Positions 57,600-64,000 of a DNA stretch of 64,000 bases are shown one piece after another. This DNA is from Acidipropionibacterium thoenii DSM 20276 (GTDB lineage: Bacteria > Actinomycetota > Actinomycetes > Propionibacteriales > Propionibacteriaceae). A program made the translations under genes and the position numbers. Location of the stretch: the NCBI RefSeq assembly GCF_000423445.1, contig NZ_KE384019.1, forward strand, positions 325,404 through 389,403. The letters are read 5' to 3'. Each line of letters opens with the position of its first letter. Within the stretch, counting starts at the first letter, position 1. The notes beneath the pieces were generated by a model. It searched no databases and was not told the DNA's origin. It saw only the letters and a program-made list of their open reading frames with translations.

Positions 57600-57669
57600 C
57601 GGGAGATGAGGTATCCGATCTGAGATCGAAAAGTTATCGACTAAAAGACGAAAACAGCTGAACTGTAAC
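57600..57669. promoter_or_regulatory. A/T-rich nadA/nrtR intergenic control region, candidate NrtR operator
   Basis: The 83-base gap between the divergent nadA and nrtR starts is visibly A/T-rich compared with all surroundings, with a run AAAAGTTATCGACTAAAAG at 57630-57648 that contains the weak inverted repeat AGT-TATCG-ACT. Such divergent gaps are where NrtR repressors bind and where ADP-ribose relieves repression. The exact operator and promoters cannot be fixed by eye. Confidence 0.5.
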
Positions 57670-58452
57670 ATGCGCTCCGTGATGAGGCCAGCTTTCCGGG
57701 ACCAGAGCGGCGTGGCGAAGTACCGCCACGAGGTGCTCGGCGTCGTGCTGAGGGTGGCGGTCGCCGGCCGCCGCGACGATCGGCGAGCCGATCACGCACA
57801 GTCGCTGCCGGATGGTGCGCCGGCACCGGTCCTGCAGGTCCTGGCGCGGCGCCGCGACCATGAACCCTTCAACGGCATGTGGGCGCTGCCCAGCGGCCCG
57901 CTGGAACCCTCGGAGTCGATGGAGGAGGCGCTCGCCCGGCACCTGGCCGAGCAACTCGGGCTGGGATCGCTGGGGCACTGCGAGCAGCTGGCGAGCTACT
58001 CGGACCCGGCCCGTGACCCCTATGAGCGCACCATCGCCACGGCCTATCTGGGCCTGCTGGCCGGCGATGAGAGGGAACCGGTCGGCGAAGGGGCCCGCTG
58101 GCTGGATGTCGACTCACTGCCGCAGATGGGTTTCGACCACCACCTGGTGGTGGAACGAGGGACCTCCAGGCTGCGTGCGAAACTCTCGTACACCAACATC
58201 GCCTTCGCGCTGGCCCCTGCGGAGTTCACGATGGCCACTCTGCGCGGGGTCTACGAGGCGGTGCTCGGTCACGAGGTCGACGTCACCAACCTGTCGCGGG
58301 TGCTCAAGCGGCGCGGTCAGATCGCCAGGGTCCGCACCGGGTCCCAGGCCGGGGCACGAGGGGGAAGGCCACCGAGCATCTGGGCCTTCACCGAGGACAG
58401 CTACCGGGTCACCGACCCGTTCGCAGTGCTCGGTCCCGGACGGCCGTCGTGA
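57670..58452 (+). CDS. nrtR: NUDIX-type transcriptional repressor of NAD biosynthesis, NrtR
   Basis: Protein of 260 residues with the NrtR design: an N-terminal Nudix-like domain and a C-terminal winged helix (about 185-250, LRGVYEAVLGHEVDVTNLSR then VLKRRGQIARV). The Nudix box is degenerate (GPLEPSESMEEALARHLAEQ where catalytic Nudix enzymes have G-x5-E-x7-REUxEE), as in NrtR proteins that bind ADP-ribose without hydrolysing it. Its divergent position to nadABC is decisive for the assignment: NrtR represses NAD synthesis genes. ATG codons at 57670 and 57682 are both possible starts. Confidence 0.88.
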   Translation: MRSVMRPAFRDQSGVAKYRHEVLGVVLRVAVAGRRDDRRADHAQSLPDGAPAPVLQVLARRRDHEPFNGMWALPSGPLEPSESMEEALARHLAEQLGLGSLGHCEQLASYSDPARDPYERTIATAYLGLLAGDEREPVGEGARWLDVDSLPQMGFDHHLVVERGTSRLRAKLSYTNIAFALAPAEFTMATLRGVYEAVLGHEVDVTNLSRVLKRRGQIARVRTGSQAGARGGRPPSIWAFTEDSYRVTDPFAVLGPGRPS

Positions 58453-58545
58453 GGACCCGGTATCCGGGGGGCCGTGGCCCCGGCCGACATCGCGCGGCGC
58501 CACTTCGATAGTGTGATCGGACCCGGCCCGGAACGGAGCGAGGTC

Positions 58546-59340
58546 ATGAGTGTCGCTGACCAGACAACCAGTCCAACCGACCAGATCGCCACGACCGATC
58601 GCGAAGCCATCCGAGGGGACGCCGTCGTCGCCCCCTCGTTGAGGCGACCCAGGCCCTCGAACATCACCCTCAAGGTGATCATGGCGGTGACCGGGTCGAT
58701 CTTCGCGGCCTTCGTCCTGGTCCACATGATCGGCAACCTGAAAGCCTTCATGGGGCCCGAGGAGTTCAACTCCTACGCCCGATTCCTGCGCGTGGTGGCC
58801 TACCCCCTGGTGCCCTACGAGGGGGTGCTGTGGATCCTGCGGATTGCGCTGCTGGTCTGTCTGGCGGCTCACATCTGGGCGGGCACCCTGATCTGGATCC
58901 GGGGTCGTCGCGCCCGCGGCTCCTTCCGGCGCCGGGCGATGGCGGCCTCCACCTGGGGAGCCCGATCGATGCTGGGCTCGGGGATCCTGCTGCTGATCTT
59001 CATCGTGGTCCACCTGCTCGACCTCACCCTGGGCGCCGGGGTTCAGTCCTCCGGCTTCGAGGCACCGGTGCGGACAGGGGAGGCCGCCGTCGACATCCAC
59101 GCCTACCAGAATCTCATCGCGAGCCTCTCGCGCCCGCCGATGGCGATCTTCTACAGCCTCATGATGCTGGTGATCGGGATCCACCTGGCCCAGGGGATCT
59201 GGAATGTCATCAACGATCTGGGCGGTACCGGGCCCCGGCTGAGGAGGATCTGGCTGGGTATCGGGTTGCTCATCTCGCTGGCCATCGTCATCGGCAACGG
59301 AGCACTGCCGATCCTCATTCTCACCGGAGTGATCTCATGA
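58546..59340 (+). CDS. sdhC: Succinate dehydrogenase cytochrome b subunit
   Basis: Membrane anchor of a B-type succinate:quinone oxidoreductase, 264 residues with five transmembrane helices. Helix segments include ITLKVIMAVTGSIFAAFVLV and MLGSGILLLIFIVVHLLDL; histidines in FVLVHMIGNLKAF, CLAAHIWAG and IVVHLLDLTLG are candidate heme b ligands. A disordered N-terminus of about 45 residues precedes helix 1. The ATG at 58546 has GGAG-like bases upstream and a possible -10 TAGTGT about 40 bases earlier. First gene of sdhCAB; the single-subunit anchor with no SdhD fits the W. succinogenes/B. subtilis type. Confidence 0.9.
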   Translation: MSVADQTTSPTDQIATTDREAIRGDAVVAPSLRRPRPSNITLKVIMAVTGSIFAAFVLVHMIGNLKAFMGPEEFNSYARFLRVVAYPLVPYEGVLWILRIALLVCLAAHIWAGTLIWIRGRRARGSFRRRAMAASTWGARSMLGSGILLLIFIVVHLLDLTLGAGVQSSGFEAPVRTGEAAVDIHAYQNLIASLSRPPMAIFYSLMMLVIGIHLAQGIWNVINDLGGTGPRLRRIWLGIGLLISLAIVIGNGALPILILTGVIS

Positions 59341-61340
59341 CTGACATCGCCACAGCAGACACCGGGACCTCGGACCGGAACCCGCAGCGACCCGAGGACC
59401 GCCCCGCCGCCGACTACACGATCGGCGAACCACTGGACGGCCATGTGCCACCGGGGGACCCGCTGACCGCCTGGCAGCGGCGCCAGGACCAGTACAAACT
59501 GGTCAACCCCGCCAACCGCCGCAAGCTGACCGTCATCGTGGTCGGCACCGGGCTGGCCGGGGCCGGCGCCGCCGCCACCCTGGGCCAGCTCGGCTACCAC
59601 GTGGAGTGCTTCAGCTTCCACGACTCCCCGCGCCGGGCCCACTCGGTGGCCGCCCAGGGAGGGATCAACGCCGCCCGGGCCCGCAAGGTTGACGGCGACT
59701 CACTGATCCGCTTCGTCACAGACACCGTCAAGGGCGGCGACTACCGCGGTCGGGAGGCCGACGCCGTGCGGCTGGGGACCGAATCGGTGAGAGTCATCGA
59801 CCACATGTACGCCATCGGCGCCCCGTTCGCCCGGGAGTACGGCGGGGAACTGGCCACCCGGTCCTTCGGCGGGGTGCAGGTCTCGCGGACCTACTACACG
59901 CGCGGCCAGACCGGCCAGCAGTTGGAGGTGGCCTGCGCCCAGGCCCTCCTGGAGCAGGTGAGTGCCGGGACCGTCACCATGCACACCCGCACCGAGATGC
60001 TCGATCTGGTGGTCGCCGACGGCAGGGCCCAGGGGATCGTCACCCGCGATCTGCTCAGCGGTCGGATCGCCACCTGGACCGGTCACGCCGTCGTGCTGTG
60101 CACCGGCGGCTACGGGTCGGTGTACCACTGGTCCACCCTGGCGATGAACTCCAACGCCACCGCCACCTGGCGGGCGCACCGCCGCGGCGCCTACTTCGCC
60201 AGCCCCTGCTTCGTCCAGTTCCATCCCACCGCACTGCCGGTGAGCTCGAGGTGGCAGTCCAAGACCACCCTGATGAGCGAGTCGCTGCGCAACGACGGAC
60301 GGATCTGGGTGCCCAGCCGGGCCGGTGACGACCGTCCTGCCAATGACATCCCGGAGGGTGAGCGGGACTACTACCTGGAACGCCGCTATCCGGCCTTCGG
60401 CAACCTCACTCCGCGCGATGTCGCCTCCCGCAATGCCCGCAGCCAGATCGACTCCGGTCACGGCGTCGGGCCGCTGCACAACTCGGTCTACCTGGACTTC
60501 CGCGACGCCATCGCCCGGCTCGGACGGTCCACCATCGCCGAGCGCTACGGCAACCTGTTCGAGATGTACACCGACGCCACCGGTGAGGACCCCTACCGGG
60601 TGCCGATGAGGATCGCCCCGGGAGCCCACTTCACGATGGGCGGACTGTGGGTCGACTATGACCAGATGACCACCATCCCCGGCCTGTTCGTGGGAGGGGA
60701 GGCCTCCAACAACTACCACGGGGCCAACCGATTGGGCGCCAACTCGCTGCTGTCGGCCTCGGTCGACGGCTGGTTCACGCTGCCCCGCTCGGTGCCGAAC
60801 TACCTGGCGAAGCTGGTCGGCAGCCCCCTGCTGCCGGTCGACTCGCCGGAGTCCACCGAGGCGATGGATGCCGTGCGGGGTCGTATCGACAGGTTGCTCG
60901 CGGTGGGCGGTCAGCACCGCCCCGAGTGGTTCCATCGCAGACTCGGAGACATCCTCTACGACCACTGCGGGGTCAGCCGTGACCGGACCGGCCTGCTGGA
61001 GGGTCTGGATCAGGTCCGCGCGCTGCGCGCCGAGTTCTGGAGTGACGTGAAGGTGGTCGGCGACGGCGACCGGCTCAATCAGGAGCTGGAGAAGGCCGGC
61101 CGGGTGGCGGACTTCATCGAACTCGGCGAGACGATGCTGCTCGACGCCCTGGACCGCCGCGAGTCGGCCGGGGCGCACTTCCGCACCGAGTACTCCACCG
61201 ATCAGGGGGAGGCCAGACGCGATGACGACCACTGGCGCAGCGTCTCGGCCTGGCAGACCACCCCGCAGGGCGACCATGTCCGACACAGCGAGCCGCTGGA
61301 CTTCTCGCTGATCAAGCTTCAGGTGAGGGATTACCGATGA
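59337..61340 (+). CDS. sdhA: Succinate dehydrogenase/fumarate reductase flavoprotein subunit
   Basis: Catalytic subunit, 667 residues. FAD-binding GTGLAGAG (70-77), the HSVAAQGGINAA segment (covalent-FAD His102), the substrate-side HPTALPVSSRWQSK region, GAHFTMGGLWVDYDQMTTIP and EASNNYHGANRLGANSLLS are all conserved. The subunit oxidises succinate or, in the propionic acid (Wood-Werkman) pathway, reduces fumarate. Overlaps sdhC by four bases (ATGA) and sdhB likewise. Type-B SQOR members can work in either direction, so the in vivo direction is inferred from the likely lifestyle. Confidence 0.95.
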   Translation: MTDIATADTGTSDRNPQRPEDRPAADYTIGEPLDGHVPPGDPLTAWQRRQDQYKLVNPANRRKLTVIVVGTGLAGAGAAATLGQLGYHVECFSFHDSPRRAHSVAAQGGINAARARKVDGDSLIRFVTDTVKGGDYRGREADAVRLGTESVRVIDHMYAIGAPFAREYGGELATRSFGGVQVSRTYYTRGQTGQQLEVACAQALLEQVSAGTVTMHTRTEMLDLVVADGRAQGIVTRDLLSGRIATWTGHAVVLCTGGYGSVYHWSTLAMNSNATATWRAHRRGAYFASPCFVQFHPTALPVSSRWQSKTTLMSESLRNDGRIWVPSRAGDDRPANDIPEGERDYYLERRYPAFGNLTPRDVASRNARSQIDSGHGVGPLHNSVYLDFRDAIARLGRSTIAERYGNLFEMYTDATGEDPYRVPMRIAPGAHFTMGGLWVDYDQMTTIPGLFVGGEASNNYHGANRLGANSLLSASVDGWFTLPRSVPNYLAKLVGSPLLPVDSPESTEAMDAVRGRIDRLLAVGGQHRPEWFHRRLGDILYDHCGVSRDRTGLLEGLDQVRALRAEFWSDVKVVGDGDRLNQELEKAGRVADFIELGETMLLDALDRRESAGAHFRTEYSTDQGEARRDDDHWRSVSAWQTTPQGDHVRHSEPLDFSLIKLQVRDYR

Positions 61341-62092
61341 GGATCGAACTGGAGATCTGGCGCCAGAACGGGCCGCACGAGGACGGCCACTTCGAGCATC
61401 ACAGGGTCGATGACGCCACCCCGGAGATGAGCCTGCTGGAACTGCTCGACCGGCTCAACGACCAGATCGTCGAGCAGGGTGGCGAACCGGTGGTCTTCGA
61501 GTCCGACTGCCGCGAGGGGGTCTGTGGATCCTGCGGTTTCGTCGTCAACGGGACCCCGCACGGCCCGGTGCCCCACACCCCGGCTTGCCGCCAGCACCTG
61601 CGTGCCTTCCCCGGCGTCACTCGGTTCCGTCTCGAGCCGTTCAGATCGGCCGCCTTCCCGGTGATCCGCGACCTGGCGGTGGACAGGTCCGGACTTGACG
61701 CCCTGATCCGGGCCGGGGGAACGGTCAATGTGATGACCGGCACCGCCCCCGATGCCGATGCCATCCCGCAACCCCACCAGGAGGCCGAGCAGGCCCTCGA
61801 CTTCGCCGCCTGCATCGGCTGCGGGGCCTGCGTGGCGGCCTGTCCCAACGGTTCGGCGATGCTGTTCGCCGGCGCCGAGCTGGTCCACCTGGCGAAGATG
61901 CCCCAGGGCCACCAGCAACGCGGACGCCGTGCCCGCCAGATGGTCGAGGCCCTCGATGAGCACTTCGGGCCCTGCTCGCTGTACGGCGAGTGTGCCCGGG
62001 TCTGCCCGGCCGGGATCCCGCTGTCGGCGGTGGCGGCGGTGAACCGGGAGCGGCTGCGGGCGACCTTCCGGGGAAAGGCCAAGGACAACTGA
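61337..62092 (+). CDS. sdhB: Succinate dehydrogenase/fumarate reductase iron-sulfur subunit
   Basis: Electron-transfer subunit of 251 residues. The N-terminal [2Fe-2S] domain uses Cys58, Cys63, Cys66 and Cys84 (SDCREGVCGSCGF and PACRQHL); the C-terminal ferredoxin domain has CIGCGACVAACP (Cys159, 162, 165, 169) and CSLYGECARVCPAGIP (Cys213, 219, 223) for the [4Fe-4S] and [3Fe-4S] clusters. It carries electrons between SdhA and the quinone site in SdhC. Last gene of sdhCAB. Confidence 0.95.
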   Translation: MRIELEIWRQNGPHEDGHFEHHRVDDATPEMSLLELLDRLNDQIVEQGGEPVVFESDCREGVCGSCGFVVNGTPHGPVPHTPACRQHLRAFPGVTRFRLEPFRSAAFPVIRDLAVDRSGLDALIRAGGTVNVMTGTAPDADAIPQPHQEAEQALDFAACIGCGACVAACPNGSAMLFAGAELVHLAKMPQGHQQRGRRARQMVEALDEHFGPCSLYGECARVCPAGIPLSAVAAVNRERLRATFRGKAKDN

Positions 62093-62098
62093 CGCAGG

Positions 62099-62104
62099 TA
62101 CCAT
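62099..62104 (+). promoter_or_regulatory. -10 hexamer TACCAT for leaderless dus
   Basis: TACCAT is exactly six bases from the dus GTG at 62111 and begins seven bases after the sdhB stop; no Shine-Dalgarno is present. Confidence 0.45.
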
Positions 62105-62110
62105 GACCCG

Positions 62111-63259
62111 GTGCCTGTCGTAGCCCCGCTCGTCCTCACCGCCCCCTCCGGCGGCCAGGTGGTCGCCCACGCCCCGGTGGTCCTCGCGCCGATGGCCGGG
62201 GTCACCAATGCCGCCTTCCGGCAGCTGTGCGCCGAACAGGGGGCCGGGCTCTACGTCTGCGAGATGATCACCTCTCGCGGGCTGGTCTACGGCGACCACA
62301 AGACCGCCGAGATGCTGCGCTTCGCCGACATCGAGAGGACCCGCTCGGTCCAGCTCTACGGGGTCGACCCCGGGATGATCGGGGAGGCCACCGAGATCCT
62401 GTGCGAACGCTTCGGCGTCAACCATGTCGACCTCAACTTCGGTTGCCCGGTACCCAAGGTGACCCGTAAGGGCGGCGGCGGTGTGCTGCCGTGGAAGTGT
62501 GACCGGTTCCGCGAGGTGGTGAGGGCTGCCGTGGACGCCGGCGACCGGTACGGCGTCCCGGTCACCGTCAAGACCAGGATCGGCATCGACGAGGACCACA
62601 CCACCTACCTGGACTCGGCCCGGCTGGCCGCCGATGCCGGAGCCGCGGCGGTCTGTCTGCACGCCCGCACCGTCGCGGAGGCCTACGCCGGGCACTCCCA
62701 CTGGGATGCCATCGCCAGGCTGGTGGACGCCGTGGACATCCCGGTGCTCGGCAATGGCGATGTCTGGGAGGGCCCGGACGCCGTGAGGATGATCCACGAG
62801 ACCGGTTGCGCCGGGGTCGAGGTGGGACGCGGCTGCCTGGGCAGGCCCTGGCTGTTCCGCGACCTGGCCGACGCGCTGGCCGGCCGGGCGACTCGCACGC
62901 TGCCCACGCTGGGCGAGGTGGCCGCGATGATCCGGCGCCACGCGGAGCTGCTGGTCCACTACGAGGGTCCGCACGGCCTGATCGACATGCGCAAGCACAT
63001 GGCCTGGTACCTCAAGGGCTACCCGGTCGGCGGGCCGACCCGCCACGACCTGGGCACCATCTCGAGCTTCGACGAGCTGGACGCCTTGCTGGCCACCCTG
63101 GACCCCGAGGCCCCCTTCCCGCTCAAGGAGCTCGGCCGCCCCCGCGGACGCCAGGGCAGCCCGCGACGCAAGGTCGTGATGCCGATGGGGTGGCTGGAGG
63201 GCCGCACCCTCGACGACGCCGACCTGTCGGAGGCCGAGCTGGGGATCTCGGGAGGCTGA
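62111..63259 (+). CDS. dus: tRNA-dihydrouridine synthase (DusB-like)
   Basis: FMN-dependent reductase of uridines in tRNA D-loops, 382 residues. The TIM barrel begins VVLAPMAGVTNAAFRQLCAE; VDLNFGCPVPKVTRKGGGGV is the family signature with catalytic Cys in GCPVPKV, followed by VTVKTRIGIDEDH, LHARTVAEAYAGHSHWDAI and VLGNGDVWEG and GCAGVEVGRGCLGRPWLF for FMN. The C-terminal RRHAELLVHYEG and HMAWYLKGYPVG belong to the helical domain. Starts at GTG 62111 with TACCAT six bases upstream. A long positively charged tail (GRPRGRQGSPRRKVV) may help bind tRNA. Confidence 0.93.
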   Translation: MPVVAPLVLTAPSGGQVVAHAPVVLAPMAGVTNAAFRQLCAEQGAGLYVCEMITSRGLVYGDHKTAEMLRFADIERTRSVQLYGVDPGMIGEATEILCERFGVNHVDLNFGCPVPKVTRKGGGGVLPWKCDRFREVVRAAVDAGDRYGVPVTVKTRIGIDEDHTTYLDSARLAADAGAAAVCLHARTVAEAYAGHSHWDAIARLVDAVDIPVLGNGDVWEGPDAVRMIHETGCAGVEVGRGCLGRPWLFRDLADALAGRATRTLPTLGEVAAMIRRHAELLVHYEGPHGLIDMRKHMAWYLKGYPVGGPTRHDLGTISSFDELDALLATLDPEAPFPLKELGRPRGRQGSPRRKVVMPMGWLEGRTLDDADLSEAELGISGG

Positions 63260-63263
63260 CCGG

Positions 63264-63275
63264 CCCGGCGCCGGG
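63264..63275. terminator. Palindromic GC hairpin between convergent dus and membrane gene
   Basis: CCCGGCGCCGGG, a 12-base palindrome in the 17-base gap between the two stops; small, but the only structure present, so probably part of the terminator. Confidence 0.35.
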
Positions 63276-63276
63276 T

Positions 63277-63852
63277 TCAGCTCTCCAGATAGGGAAGCAT
63301 CGCCATCAGGAAGACGCAGAAGGACAGCACCGGTGCCAGCACCGAGGCGATGATGGCCAGGATCCCGAGGGTTCTAGAGTTCTCCTTCTGACAGGCCACG
63401 ATGCCGACCACCAGGGCGGCGATGCCCAGCAGCGTCGGAAGGATCTGAGCCGCCATCACCCAGCCGGCCTTCAGGAACTGGGCATCGGTGGCCGGGTCGA
63501 AACCCTGATAGTCGTCGTTGTCGTACCAGTTGTCGTCATCGAGGGACAGCATCCGGGCCATCGCAGTCCCGCCAATCCAGCTGAGGATCGATGAGACCAG
63601 CAGGGCGCCGATCGCCATGCACAGCGCCACGGTTCCCTGGCGGGATCGCTGCTGGGGGGCAGGCGGGTAGTTCCACACCTGGGCCGCCGACGGGTTGACG
63701 GGCTGCTGGAACCAGGGCTGATGCTCCGGCTGGAACTGGTCACCGGTGTTCTGCCAGTCCGAGTGCTGCCAACTCTGGTCCTGCTGGCCCTGGGAGTAGC
63801 CGCTGTCCGACTCGGGTGGGAACCACCCGGGGTCCCGTGGGTCCTGCGACAT
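63277..63852 (-). CDS. Membrane protein with Gln/Pro-rich N-terminus (DUF4190-like)
   Basis: Protein of 191 residues. Residues 1-72 are low-complexity and rich in Gln, Ser, Asp, Trp and Pro (SQDPRDPGWFPPESDSGYSQ), then three to four hydrophobic segments follow (GTVALCMAIGALLVSSILSW, MAAQILPTLLGIAALVVGIV, LAIIASVLAPVLSFCVFLMA) with an acidic loop DDDNWYDNDDYQGF between the first two. This resembles the DUF4190-type actinobacterial membrane proteins with cytosolic Gln/Pro tails; the function is unknown. AGGGG lies five to eight bases before the ATG. Upstream of its start lies a 20-base tandem repeat. Confidence 0.65.
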   Translation of the reverse strand: MSQDPRDPGWFPPESDSGYSQGQQDQSWQHSDWQNTGDQFQPEHQPWFQQPVNPSAAQVWNYPPAPQQRSRQGTVALCMAIGALLVSSILSWIGGTAMARMLSLDDDNWYDNDDYQGFDPATDAQFLKAGWVMAAQILPTLLGIAALVVGIVACQKENSRTLGILAIIASVLAPVLSFCVFLMAMLPYLES

Positions 63853-63865
63853 CGGCGTCCCCTTG

Positions 63866-63905
63866 TTCTGTGTGACCCGCTGGCATTCTGTGTGACCCGC
63901 TGGCT
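63866..63905. repeat. Tandem 20-bp repeat upstream of membrane gene
   Basis: Two adjacent copies of TTCTGTGTGACCCGCTGGCA/T (19 of 20 identical; 63866-63885 and 63886-63905) in the 5' region of the minus-strand gene at 63852. Could be a regulator-binding pair (20-base period) or a replication-slippage product. Beyond it to base 64000 I see only a possible minus-strand -10 (TAGGCT near 63940) and no gene. Confidence 0.7.
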
Positions 63906-64000
63906 GGCGGCAGAGCCAGCTGCGAGAAGTTCCCTCAGCCTAGCTGTACTTCCCCGGGAGGTTGTGAACGGGTGAGGTAGCGAAGACCTCCGGGCAGGAT

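Noticed and set aside
63950..64000. Start of a 16S rRNA gene (GAACGGGTGAG)
   Set aside because: An 11-base match only; flanking bases do not continue the rRNA sequence.
1..64000. CRISPR array, insertion sequence, prophage, tRNA genes
   Set aside because: No spaced direct repeats of CRISPR size, no transposase or integrase motif, and no tRNA-like cloverleaf or CCA end seen in the intergenic gaps read; small RNAs cannot be excluded by eye.

Overview
The window is chromosomal DNA of a G+C-rich actinobacterium. The gene set fits the Propionibacteriaceae (Propionibacterium/Acidipropionibacterium type): B-type succinate dehydrogenase/fumarate reductase, proline iminopeptidase, and the gene orders DUF3099-SURF1 beside fabG-fabI and hemW-DUF3097-hrcA-dnaJ-rsmE. 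The family-level assignment is an inference from gene content; no rRNA, tRNA, CRISPR, phage or transposase gene was found.

Layout. Bases 1-6.9 kb: tail of a SUF-type Fe-S assembly gene, a zinc metallopeptidase, a small membrane protein, an ElaA-like acetyltransferase, an ABC-F ATPase, a Lys-rich HTH protein, and a minus-strand unit DUF3099-SURF1-rlmA. 7-8.6 kb: fabG-fabI (FAS II). 8.6-12.6 kb: an APH-type kinase and a minus-strand sugar ABC importer (lipoprotein plus two permeases, no ATPase). 12.6-21.9 kb: the conserved heat-shock/housekeeping block hemW, DUF3097, an IMPase-like phosphatase, CIRCE-hrcA, dnaJ, rsmE. It is interrupted at 15.6-17.9 kb by a visibly more A/T-rich island with a frameshifted secreted serine protease and two tandem paralogous lipoproteins. 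21.9-39.1 kb: an accessory block (DoxX, RecQ with a phosphoribosyltransferase-like tail, two MBL hydrolases counting the one just before hrcA, a beta-helix protein, EamA exporter, tgt, two-component system plus ABC exporter, YhhQ, pip, ArsR-MFS, methyltransferase, an Imm51-like protein and a kinase-fold protein). 39.2-53.9 kb: phoH-ybeY-corC-era, an amidohydrolase, leuA with a Leu-codon leader peptide, a polar amino-acid importer (no ATPase), a class II glutamine amidotransferase, uppS/recO, a Fur/Zur repressor and glyS. 54-58.5 kb: nadABC divergent from its probable repressor nrtR. 58.5-63.9 kb: sdhCAB, dus and a small membrane protein.

How it works together. Most operons are tightly coupled by ATGA/GTGA overlaps (permeases, phoH-ybeY-corC, nadABC, sdhCAB, kinase-regulator, ABC exporter). 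Control sites are readable for several units: CIRCE over the hrcA -10, a leucine attenuator before leuA, an A/T-rich nadA/nrtR intergenic region, and a tandem repeat overlapping the MFS-ArsR promoter. Many monocistronic or first genes carry a TAnnnT-like hexamer 6-8 bases before the start codon and no Shine-Dalgarno sequence, which indicates leaderless transcripts. phoH appears to start at CTG behind a good ribosome-binding site. No stretch longer than 300 bases lacks a gene.
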